Assembly (NCBI GenBank): GCA_018399235.1
Contig: JAGYOX010000006.1
Coordinates: 1-48,408, forward strand
Direction of reading: 5' to 3'
Source of the DNA: Desulfobacterales bacterium
GTDB taxonomy: Bacteria; Desulfobacterota; Desulfobacteria; Desulfobacterales; Desulfosalsimonadaceae
Length of the DNA: 48,408 bases
This document shows, piece by piece, positions 42,195 to 48,408 of this stretch; positions within the stretch are counted from its first letter, which is position 1; each line of letters starts with the position of its first letter. A program made the position numbers and the translations under genes. Under the pieces are notes generated by a model that was not told where the DNA came from, made no database searches, and saw nothing but the letters and a program-made list of their open reading frames with translations.

Positions 42195-43928
42195 ATGAAA
42201 GTTACGATAGCAAGAACCGCCGGGTTCTGCATGGGCGTGAGGCGGGCCGTGGAAATGGCCCTGGATGCTTCAAACAAAAACCAGGTGCCCATATATACCT
42301 ATGGTCCGCTGATCCATAACCCACAGGTACTTTCCATCCTGGCGGAAAAGGGGATTACTGTCCTCGAAGAAATTCCTGAATCCGGAGAAGGGATTGTTAT
42401 TATTCGCGCCCACGGTGTGCCGCCCCAGGACCGACAGGCGCTTATTGATGCCGGGTTTCAGGTTATTGACGCCACCTGTCCGAGGGTGATCAAAGTCCAG
42501 TCAATTATTGCCAAGCATGCACGGGACGGGTATGCCTCCATTATTATCGGCGACCGGGAGCATCCCGAGGTCAAGGGGCTGTTGGGGTATGCCGGTAATC
42601 AGGGATATATTGCAGACAGTGTAGAGGCCTTGGATAGGCTCCCGGATTTTGAAAAGGCGATTATTGTCGCTCAAACCACACAGAACACCGCCTTTTTTAA
42701 TCGCGTACGCAACAGGGTTAATCAAAATCATCCCCATTATAAAATATATGCCACCATCTGCGATTCCACGGAGAAGCGGCAGGCCGAAGTTAAAGCACTG
42801 GCGCAATCGGTGGATGCCATCGTTGTGGTGGGAGGCAGCGACAGCGGCAATACCCGTCGTCTTTATGAGATTGCGGCGTTAACGGGTAAACCCACCCAGC
42901 ACATTGAAACCGAAAACGAATTGGATATTCGTCAGTTGGAAAACTTCCGTCACATTGGAATTACCGCAGGGGCTTCGACGCCGAATTGGATTATTAAGCG
43001 GGTGTATCGGGCGCTTGAGAAGCAATTGGTCCAAAAAGGACGCATTTTTCGCAGATGGGCGTATCTTGTTCAGAGGTATCTATTACTTTCAAATATTTAT
43101 CTTGCTATCGGGGCCGGCTGCCTTGCGTATGCAGCCACCGAACTGCTGGGAATACCGGCTACGGCGCCTGATGTTTTGATAGCCGCACTATATATTTTGT
43201 GCATGCATACCTTTAACAACCTGATTGATATTTCCTCGGACCGTTATAGTGATCCCGATCGGGCCACGTTTTACCAGAATAATAGGAGCTGGTTATCCGC
43301 TTTGACCCTTGGCGCCGGTGCGGGCGTCCTAATATTGGCCTATTCCAGGGGGTTGCTGTTTTTTATCCTCTTGTTTTTTATGGGGCTTATGGGGGTTGTT
43401 TATAATTTCAGCCTGGTGCCGAAAAGGGTTGGAATCCGGAGAAAGTCTAAAATTCGCGACATTCCCGGTTCAAAAACCGTGCTGGTGGGCCTGGCGTGGG
43501 GGATTGTAACCTCTCTATTGCCGGCTTTGCATCATGCAGGGGGTATTCAGGCGAATGCGGTTGGTGTTTTTTTCTGGATTTTTTGTCTGGTATTCGTACA
43601 GACGGCGTTTTTTGATATTATGGATATGCAGGGCAGTCGAATCGTGGGGAAGGAGACGATCCCGATTCTTCTGGGAGAAAACCGTACAATGCGGTTGTTA
43701 AAAATTCTTGCCGGTTCAATGGCAGTTTTAATTTGGATTGCCAGTGCTTTGGGCTTTGTGGCGTTATCGGGATTGTTTATCGGGATTTGCCCGCTCATGA
43801 TGATGATTTTTCTTTATTTTCATGAACACGGGGAGTTCTCCCCGGGTTTTCGGCAGAATTTTTTGATGGAAAGCCATTTTATTTTTGCCGGGCTGCTGGC
43901 TCTGATGGGGTCTTTAATATTTATCTAA
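42195..43928 (+). CDS. ispH: IspH (HMBPP reductase) fused to UbiA-type prenyltransferase
   Basis: 577 residues. Residues 1-285 are a complete IspH: cluster cysteines C12, C95 and C189, H41, RAHGV (H73), and STPNWII (261-267) near its end. It makes IPP and DMAPP in the MEP pathway. A basic linker (KGRIFRRW) leads to eight or nine membrane helices (about 295-577) with UbiA motifs NNLIDISSDRYSDPDR and DIMDMQGSRIVGKETIP. The fusion links precursor synthesis to a membrane prenyl transfer, such as quinone synthesis. Starts immediately after the CooT stop. 3' end overlaps plsY by 8 bases on the other strand. Confidence 0.92.
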   Translation: MKVTIARTAGFCMGVRRAVEMALDASNKNQVPIYTYGPLIHNPQVLSILAEKGITVLEEIPESGEGIVIIRAHGVPPQDRQALIDAGFQVIDATCPRVIKVQSIIAKHARDGYASIIIGDREHPEVKGLLGYAGNQGYIADSVEALDRLPDFEKAIIVAQTTQNTAFFNRVRNRVNQNHPHYKIYATICDSTEKRQAEVKALAQSVDAIVVVGGSDSGNTRRLYEIAALTGKPTQHIETENELDIRQLENFRHIGITAGASTPNWIIKRVYRALEKQLVQKGRIFRRWAYLVQRYLLLSNIYLAIGAGCLAYAATELLGIPATAPDVLIAALYILCMHTFNNLIDISSDRYSDPDRATFYQNNRSWLSALTLGAGAGVLILAYSRGLLFFILLFFMGLMGVVYNFSLVPKRVGIRRKSKIRDIPGSKTVLVGLAWGIVTSLLPALHHAGGIQANAVGVFFWIFCLVFVQTAFFDIMDMQGSRIVGKETIPILLGENRTMRLLKILAGSMAVLIWIASALGFVALSGLFIGICPLMMMIFLYFHEHGEFSPGFRQNFLMESHFIFAGLLALMGSLIFI

Positions 43929-44541
43929 TGGTCGGTTCCGTACCGGCGCATAGTCTTTGGATATTGTCCCTGTGGCGGATAATAACCATAAGGGCGATGA
44001 AGGCCGCGCATCCAACAAGAACCCATATCTGTTCTATAAAAAAAACCGCCACCGGCAGTGACACCGCTGCCGCTATCGAGCCAGGGGAGACTCGGTTGGA
44101 CAGTGCGGCACAGATAATAAAAACGGTCAACGAAATAATAAGCGAAACCGGTGAGATAACGGCAAAAGATCCGGCAGCGGCCGCAACCCCCTTGCCCCCT
44201 GTTTTAAACTTCAGGTATACGGGGAACAGGTGTCCGCAAAAGGCTCCCACCGCCGTTAATGCAAGCGCAAGAAAATGAGTCGTTCCTGTGGATGCGGGAA
44301 AAATTATGCCGGCCAAATAAACCGGCATTGCGCCTTTTAAGACGTCAAACAAGAGGGTGAACAGGCCCAAGGGCCAACCGCCGGCACGGCCGGCGTTGGT
44401 GGCACCGATATTGCCGCTCCCGGTTTGTCTGAGATCAACGGATTTGAACCATTTGACCAGAAGGAGCCCGAAGGGGATAGCTCCCAACAGATAGGCCAAA
44501 AGCGTGAGTCCTGCCAACGATATTATATGGGGCCAATGCAT
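43921..44541 (-). CDS. plsY: Acyl-phosphate glycerol-3-phosphate acyltransferase PlsY
   Basis: 206 residues, start ATG 44541 (start MHWPHI); a 19-residue extension is not supported. Membrane helices at about 5-25, 53-75, 85-105, 115-150 and 160-190. PlsY motifs: GAIPFG, TGSGNIGATNAGRA (Gly/Asn motif), GKGVAAAAGSF (third motif). It makes lysophosphatidic acid from acyl-phosphate in phospholipid synthesis. Converges with the IspH/UbiA gene, overlapping by 8 bases. Upstream are heptamer tracts. Confidence 0.92.
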   Translation of the reverse strand: MHWPHIISLAGLTLLAYLLGAIPFGLLLVKWFKSVDLRQTGSGNIGATNAGRAGGWPLGLFTLLFDVLKGAMPVYLAGIIFPASTGTTHFLALALTAVGAFCGHLFPVYLKFKTGGKGVAAAAGSFAVISPVSLIISLTVFIICAALSNRVSPGSIAAAVSLPVAVFFIEQIWVLVGCAAFIALMVIIRHRDNIQRLCAGTEPTIR

Positions 44542-44568
44542 AAGTTTATTATCGTAACTTGGCGGTAT

Positions 44569-44658
44569 AAGGTTTAAGGTACAAGGTTTAGGGTTCAAGG
44601 TATAAGGTTCAAGGTATAAGGTTTAGGGTCTAAGGTATAGGGTTTAGGGTATTAGGTA
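44569..44658. repeat. G-rich heptamer tract
   Basis: Thirteen consecutive 7-base units of AAGGTNN / AGGGTNN type (AAGGTTT, AAGGTAC, AGGGTTC, AAGGTAT and so on), upstream of plsY. Its C-rich opposite (44826-44896) lies beyond the palindromic repeat at 44679-44748, giving a mirror arrangement. Confidence 0.8.
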
Positions 44659-44678
44659 GCTTAGAGTCTTTCGCCGTT

Positions 44679-44748
44679 GTCATTCCGAGGAGCGGAAGCG
44701 ACGAGGAATCTTGTTTGTTAAAGATTTCTCGCTGACGCTCGAAATGAC
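44679..44748. repeat. GTCATTCCGAG palindromic repeat, copy 2
   Basis: Seventy bases with GTCATTCCGAGG at one end and CTCGAAATGAC at the other; opposite orientation to 23347-23416 but the same words (GAAGCGACGAGGAATC, AAGATTTCTCGCT). Confidence 0.7.
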
Positions 44749-44807
44749 AATATGGACATTTTTTTGCGTTAATTTCTGCAAAAATGCCGTTCAAGTAACA
44801 TAAACCG

Positions 44808-44826
44808 CTTTTTACGAAACCGTCAA
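44808..44826. repeat. Solo end of the MITE-like repeat
   Basis: CTTTTTACGAAACCGTCAA matches the right end of the elements at 4227 and 8655 (CTTTTTACGAGATTGTCAA) at 16 of 19 positions. No left end is nearby, so it is a remnant or a chance match. Confidence 0.45.
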
Positions 44827-44896
44827 CACCTAACACCTAATACCCAAGACCTAATACCCAAGACCCAATACCCAAATACCTAACACCTAAATACCC
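44826..44896. repeat. C-rich heptamer tract
   Basis: About ten 7-base units (ACACCTA, ATACCCA, AGACCTA, AGACCCA). Reverse-oriented partner of 44569-44658. Ends just before the Smr gene. Confidence 0.75.
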
Positions 44897-44917
44897 GTTT
44901 TGCCAACTGGAGGCGTT

Positions 44918-45187
44918 TTGGGGCCGATTGAAATACCCATCGATGGCGTGCTTGATTTGCATACATTCCAGCCGGCTGAGGTCAAATACCTGTTAGATGA
45001 TTATATATCCGCCTGCCTGGAAAAAAAGATCTATTCCCTTCGTATCATCCACGGCAAAGGCCGGGGAGTTCTAAAGAAACACGTGCACAGCCTATTAAAA
45101 AAGGATTCGAGAGTCGCCAGATTTGCCGATGCGGGGATGACGGACGGAGGGTGGGGGGCGACAGTAGTTGAGCTGAGGCCGTCTTAA
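44918..45187 (+). CDS. Small Smr-domain protein
   Basis: About 89 residues from TTG 44918 (four bases after GGAGG; a TTG at 44900 is possible, giving 95). Stand-alone Smr domain: LDLHTFQPAEV, RIIHGKGRGVLKK and the terminal GGWGATVVEL, as in the C-terminal domain of MutS2 and the nuclease YdaL-type Smr proteins. May nick RNA or DNA. No ATG start is available, so the start is uncertain. Convergent with the DUF1634 gene. Confidence 0.8.
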   Translation: MGPIEIPIDGVLDLHTFQPAEVKYLLDDYISACLEKKIYSLRIIHGKGRGVLKKHVHSLLKKDSRVARFADAGMTDGGWGATVVELRPS

Positions 45188-45209
45188 TTGAACTCTTTAA
45201 AATCAACCC

Positions 45210-45227
45210 CCCGGGCCGAGGCCCGGG
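45210..45227. terminator. GC-rich hairpin after the Smr gene
   Basis: CCCGGGCC (45210-45217) and GGCCCGGG (45220-45227) are perfect arms around GA, about 20 bases after the Smr stop. It has no T-run on either side, so it may be a weak terminator or a stable mRNA 3' end. Confidence 0.4.
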
Positions 45228-45270
45228 ACCGAGCCTTGCAGTAACTTTTGCAACAGGTTAAAGGCACTAT

Positions 45271-45336
45271 AGGTTTCAGGTGTCAGGTTTCAGGAAAAAA
45301 GCTAAGCCTATCCTGACACCTGAACACTGAAACCTT
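45271..45336. repeat. Facing heptamer tracts (AGGTTTC / GAAACCT)
   Basis: AGGTTTC-AGGTGTC-AGGTTTC-AGG (45271-45294) faces CCTGACACCTGAACACTGAA (from 45312) on the other strand, giving an inverted repeat around 17 bases. It lies between convergent genes and could form the shared 3' hairpin. Confidence 0.6.
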
Positions 45337-45342
45337 GAAGAT

Positions 45343-45768
45343 TTAATGCCCGGCTGCCAGCAGACCGCTTGCGGCCAGGATAAGGATGGCGGCTTCCAAG
45401 AGTGCGAGTACGGTGTAGACATAGTCGTTTTTCTTGAGCAGTGTAGGGATAATCGAGAGGTAGCAGATTATGGTAACAGCCGCCAGAAACGCGATTCCCA
45501 CGAAATTCAAAAAGTCCCCGTAACCCAACAATTTTACCCATCCCCAGCCGCTTTCAATATTAGCCGCATGGAGATAGTCGCTGGCGCTCATTTGCCAATA
45601 TGCCGGCAAATCCTCCATGGGAATTCTAAGCTCCAGAATTCCCGAAACATAAATCAGAAACGTGACGAACAGGGCAAGCAGACCAATGTACATGCCTTTT
45701 TCGAGTACACTGGCATAAAGGATTTGTTCTTTACTGGCTTTTTCCACATCGATTTCAGCTTGAGCCAT
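45343..45768 (-). CDS. DUF1634-like membrane protein, TauE/SafE partner
   Basis: 141 residues, three membrane helices (about 28-46, 84-108, 117-137) and a conserved acidic N-terminus. Such small proteins commonly follow TauE/SafE transporters in sulfate reducers and are annotated DUF1634. Start supported by AGGAGG. 35 bases downstream of the transporter gene; it probably forms part of it or regulates it. Confidence 0.7.
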   Translation of the reverse strand: MAQAEIDVEKASKEQILYASVLEKGMYIGLLALFVTFLIYVSGILELRIPMEDLPAYWQMSASDYLHAANIESGWGWVKLLGYGDFLNFVGIAFLAAVTIICYLSIIPTLLKKNDYVYTVLALLEAAILILAASGLLAAGH

Positions 45769-45803
45769 TTAATGCCTCCTCCTGTATAATTTATTTTTGG
45801 TGC

Positions 45804-46763
45804 CTATCCTACTCCGAGCCCTTTAAGCAGAGCCTTGAGGCCGGCAAATCCCAGGATCGCTATGACCATCCAGCGGATAAGATTGGGCTTGGCGATTTTT
45901 AATAAGCGAACGCCGACAAATGACCCCAGCATGATCCCCACAACCGAGGGGACAACCATCAGCGGAATCACGCAGCCCTTATTCAAGTAAATCCAGGCGG
46001 CGGATGTATCAGTAATCGAAAGCAGGAATTTACTGGTGGCCACACTGATTTTCAAAGGCGCGCCCATGACCAGGTTCAGGACCGGGACATTGGCCCAGCC
46101 GGCCCCGAGTCCGAACATACCCGCCATAACGCCGACGCCGACAAAAAGGAACAGGCCGATGGGCGTCCTGTGAATTTTCCAGTCAATATCCTTCCCAAGG
46201 CTGTCTTCATAATAGACCCCATAAATCCGCAGCGCGGAAGAAAGCTTGTCGGATTGTTGAACATCGGGAAAGGTGGATTTTTTGGCGGTCAGCATGAGGA
46301 CGCAGATACAAAGGATCACAACACCAAGGAAGATCTGTACTATATTTGTGGGCAGGGCCAAGCCGATCATGGCACCGATAATGGCACATGTGGATGCAAT
46401 CAGCGCTACCGGAATGGCCAGGCGAAGGCTGGCAAGGCTGGACTTTAAAAGCCCCGGCCCGGCGGCCAGGGCGCCGGTAAGCGCCACGAGCAAGCCGGCC
46501 CCCCTTACAAAGTCTAAATGGAAGGGGAAAAACCCACTGATAATGGGCACATAGAGCACCCCTCCGCCGACACCGCCTAAAACGGCGAATATACCCATTA
46601 AAAATGTGACCACAAAAAGCACCAGGGGCCAGAACCACCAGGCGTGTTCAGCCGTGGGATCGGCCGCAACATTGGGATCCGCAGCAAAGGCAGAGTTTGA
46701 CAGGGTAACAAACAATAAAAGTGTACAGAAAAGAACGAATAGGATTCCGCCCCATTTTTTCAT
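45804..46763 (-). CDS. TauE/SafE-family anion exporter
   Basis: 319 residues from ATG 46763 (GGAGG five bases upstream; a GTG two codons earlier would overlap that site). N-terminal hydrophobic segment (signal or helix, about 5-28), then eight further helices with the TauE repeats (GGVGGGVLYVPIISGFFPF, GLGAGWANVPVLNLVMGAPLKISVATSKFLLS). The long first loop is rich in Asp/Pro. It probably exports sulfite, sulfoacetate or another sulfur anion. Operon with DUF1634. Confidence 0.88.
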   Translation of the reverse strand: MKKWGGILFVLFCTLLLFVTLSNSAFAADPNVAADPTAEHAWWFWPLVLFVVTFLMGIFAVLGGVGGGVLYVPIISGFFPFHLDFVRGAGLLVALTGALAAGPGLLKSSLASLRLAIPVALIASTCAIIGAMIGLALPTNIVQIFLGVVILCICVLMLTAKKSTFPDVQQSDKLSSALRIYGVYYEDSLGKDIDWKIHRTPIGLFLFVGVGVMAGMFGLGAGWANVPVLNLVMGAPLKISVATSKFLLSITDTSAAWIYLNKGCVIPLMVVPSVVGIMLGSFVGVRLLKIAKPNLIRWMVIAILGFAGLKALLKGLGVG

Positions 46764-46984
46764 CGACACCTCCTCGAATAAAACCGTATTCTTTTTGAGA
46801 GCCGGCTTGAAACCGTTCGTCTTTCCTCGATTCCTTTATTCAGCGGTCTCTTTGTTATAAATTGATCCGTATAACCGGAATAAAATTTTTTTACACCCCC
46901 TGAATCAGCCAAACAAAAATGGACAATTATAAACAAGCGTTTCTTGCGGCACTCTTGGCTAAGATAGCCTAATTCAAAACGATT

Positions 46985-47019
46985 CATATACATGAGATAT
47001 ATTATTGTGTCAAACACAA
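46985..47019 (-). promoter_or_regulatory. Promoter and palindrome upstream of tauE
   Basis: Minus-strand TTGACA (47013-47008), 17-base spacer, TATATG (46990-46985). The -35 box overlaps the inverted repeat TTGTGT-CAA-ACACAA (47005-47019). The leader would be about 215 bases. The rest of the 370-base gap to the MFS gene shows nothing recognisable. Confidence 0.4.
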
Positions 47020-47133
47020 AACCATCATGTGTTAAAATCATCAGGGCAAAGTTAAAGGCCAATCTTTTTCTTGCGCTTCAAATTTTCCCATTTTTTAAAT
47101 CCAGTTGTATATAAAAGATGTGGATGTTATTTG

Positions 47134-48306
47134 ATGGACGCTATGGAGCGGATCGATCCGAAAATATTTTCGACGCTTTTTTTCTCTATTTTTGCAACCC
47201 TGACAGGGGTCGGCATTGTAGTCCCCTTGCTGCCGGTTTATGCTCATGATCTGGGGGCGAGCGGACTTTATATCGCACTGATTTTTGGCGGTTTTTCGCT
47301 AACCCGGACTTTTTTCCTGCCCTGGTTCGGCAGGTGGTCGGATCGAATAGGAAGGAAACCGTTTATCAACATCGGCCTATTCGGTTATTTCATGGTCGCC
47401 ATGGCCTTCATCATGGCCACCCATATTCAAACCCTTATTACAATCAGAATTATTCAGGGGGTGGCCTCAGCGATGATCATGCCGGTTACTCAGGCTTATG
47501 TGGGCGATATCACGCCTACCGGCAAAGAAGGGATATCCATGGGGATGTTTAACATGTCCGTGTTCCTTGGCCTGAGTATCGGGCCGCTGTTTGGGGGTGT
47601 TATTAAGGATTTTTTCAGCCTGCAAGTGGCATTCGGATGCATGGGGACATTGGCTCTGGCGGCGTTTTGTTTGACTTTTTTCTATTTGCCGCCGAGATCG
47701 GAGGAGTATATCGTGGTCAGTGGCTACCGCCCCATACCCTGGCGTCAGCTGCTGGTCGACCGGATGATTATCAGCCTGTTTTTCCTTCGTATGGTATACG
47801 CTATATGCATCGGGATCATTTGGGGGTTTTTACCGGTATTCGGCGATACGCGCTTTTCTCTTTCCGGTTCGGCCATCGGGATACTTGTAATGCTGGGTGT
47901 TTTTGTCAGCGGTCTTCTTCATATCCCCATGGGCTGGGTTGCCGATCGAGCCAATAAGCGGCTGCTTGTCACTGTCGGGGGATTGATTGTGTCCATAGCG
48001 ATATTTCTTTTGGCTTTGGCTCAGGGATTTTGGGATCTTTTTATCGCCAATTTAATTTTTGGCGTTGGCGGCGGCATATCAATGCCGGCGCTTATGGCGC
48101 TTGCGGTGATATCCGGTAACCGAAAAAAAGCGATGGGATCGGTGATGTCGTTGATCACAGTCGCCCACAGCATGGGAATGCTTTTGGGTTCCTTGTGCGG
48201 GGGCCTCATAATGGACAGCTTTGAACTGCGGCATGCATTTTCGGTGGGCGCCGTAATAATGGTATTGGGTTCGTTTTGTTTTTTGATCGGTACGCGAAAG
48301 GCTTAG
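47134..48306 (+). CDS. MFS drug/solute transporter (DHA1/TetA-like)
   Basis: 390 residues from ATG 47134 (47143 also possible; no strong ribosome site, and a 21-codon longer frame is unsupported). Twelve predicted membrane helices. MFS motif A is GRWSDRIGRKPF between helices 2 and 3 (about 67-78), repeated in degraded form MGWVADRANKRLL after helix 8. DHA1-type length and motif suggest a proton antiporter exporting a drug or metabolite; substrate unknown. Stand-alone. Confidence 0.88.
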   Translation: MDAMERIDPKIFSTLFFSIFATLTGVGIVVPLLPVYAHDLGASGLYIALIFGGFSLTRTFFLPWFGRWSDRIGRKPFINIGLFGYFMVAMAFIMATHIQTLITIRIIQGVASAMIMPVTQAYVGDITPTGKEGISMGMFNMSVFLGLSIGPLFGGVIKDFFSLQVAFGCMGTLALAAFCLTFFYLPPRSEEYIVVSGYRPIPWRQLLVDRMIISLFFLRMVYAICIGIIWGFLPVFGDTRFSLSGSAIGILVMLGVFVSGLLHIPMGWVADRANKRLLVTVGGLIVSIAIFLLALAQGFWDLFIANLIFGVGGGISMPALMALAVISGNRKKAMGSVMSLITVAHSMGMLLGSLCGGLIMDSFELRHAFSVGAVIMVLGSFCFLIGTRKA

Positions 48307-48408
48307 GGAAGTTTCGTAGCGGATACATCTATGATATGATTGACCCCGGGTAAACCAGGGGCTATATTGCAAAAGCGCTTGAGATAGCATGTTTGAGGGT
48401 ATGGAGGC

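Noticed and set aside
1-48408. Long ORFs on the opposite strand of recognised genes
   Set aside because: They lack ribosome sites and family motifs, and arise from codon bias in GC-rich genes.
48307-48408. Possible tRNA or terminator with CCCCGGGTAAACCAGGGG
   Set aside because: No cloverleaf can be drawn, and there is no T-run after the short stem.

Overview
The window looks like a chromosomal stretch of an anaerobic, sulfate-reducer-type deltaproteobacterium (Desulfobacterota, probably Desulfobacterales). This is inferred from gene content: a methylene-tetrahydrofolate reductase pair (MetV/MetF) in one operon with QmoA/QmoB-like HdrA proteins and a CCG-domain HdrD/DsrK-like reductase that appears to contain selenocysteine; an anaerobic (radical SAM) sulfatase maturase; a TauE/SafE transporter with a DUF1634 partner; and many short dispersed intergenic repeats. 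No rRNA, tRNA, CRISPR array, transposase or phage gene was seen.

Layout. 1-390: heptamer repeat tracts. 390-1739 (-): a CoA-disulfide-reductase-like flavoprotein. 1740-2076: a sigma-54-type promoter, a candidate small RNA and its terminator. 2075-4063 (-): LtaS-type sulfatase-fold transferase. 4064-5900: a MITE-like repeat, a second sigma-54-type promoter with a hairpin leader ahead of a DUF4242 protein, then a hypothetical gene (-) with a third possible sigma-54 promoter. 5973-8641 (-): a PAS histidine kinase with receiver domain, translationally coupled to a MagIII/EndoIII-like glycosylase. 8842-10711: two TetR regulators with palindromic operators and a YgiN-like monooxygenase. 10784-17363: a tightly packed sulfatase operon (DJ-1/PfpI protein, DUF4345-MBL fusion, Tat-exported Cys-type sulfatase, membrane protein, QueG-like Fe-S protein, anaerobic sulfatase maturase), followed at 17711 by a lipoprotein alkylsulfatase. 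19536-23330: CoA-transferase/GNAT fusion and a five-domain ribosomal protein S1. 23630-26093 (-): DUF35, thiolase and SDR. 26314-28502: a small gene, an MscS channel and a DUF1461 protein. 28652-34707 (-): the metV-metF-qmoA-like-qmoB-like-hdrD(Sec) operon. 35099-37719: GerMN protein and a second-type EF-G. 37755-39134 (-): BepA-like M48 protease. 39255-43928: parA-parB-NYN-DUF3842-CooT-IspH/UbiA fusion. 43921-44541 (-): plsY. 44918-45187: Smr protein. 45343-46763 (-): TauE/SafE and DUF1634. 47134-48306: MFS transporter. Nothing was recognised in 48307-48408.

How the genes work together. The 28.6-34.7 kb operon joins the MetF step of the Wood-Ljungdahl pathway to a soluble heterodisulfide-reductase-like electron relay; the in-frame TGA falls where a CCG-domain cysteine is expected, and a possible SECIS hairpin follows it. 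The 10.8-19.4 kb region holds two unrelated sulfate-ester hydrolases plus the enzyme that matures one of them, so it is probably a sulfate-ester or sulfated-compound utilisation island under TetR control. The 1.9-2.1 kb intergenic region looks like a complete sigma-54-driven small RNA gene whose first hairpin presents an anti-Shine-Dalgarno CCUCC loop.
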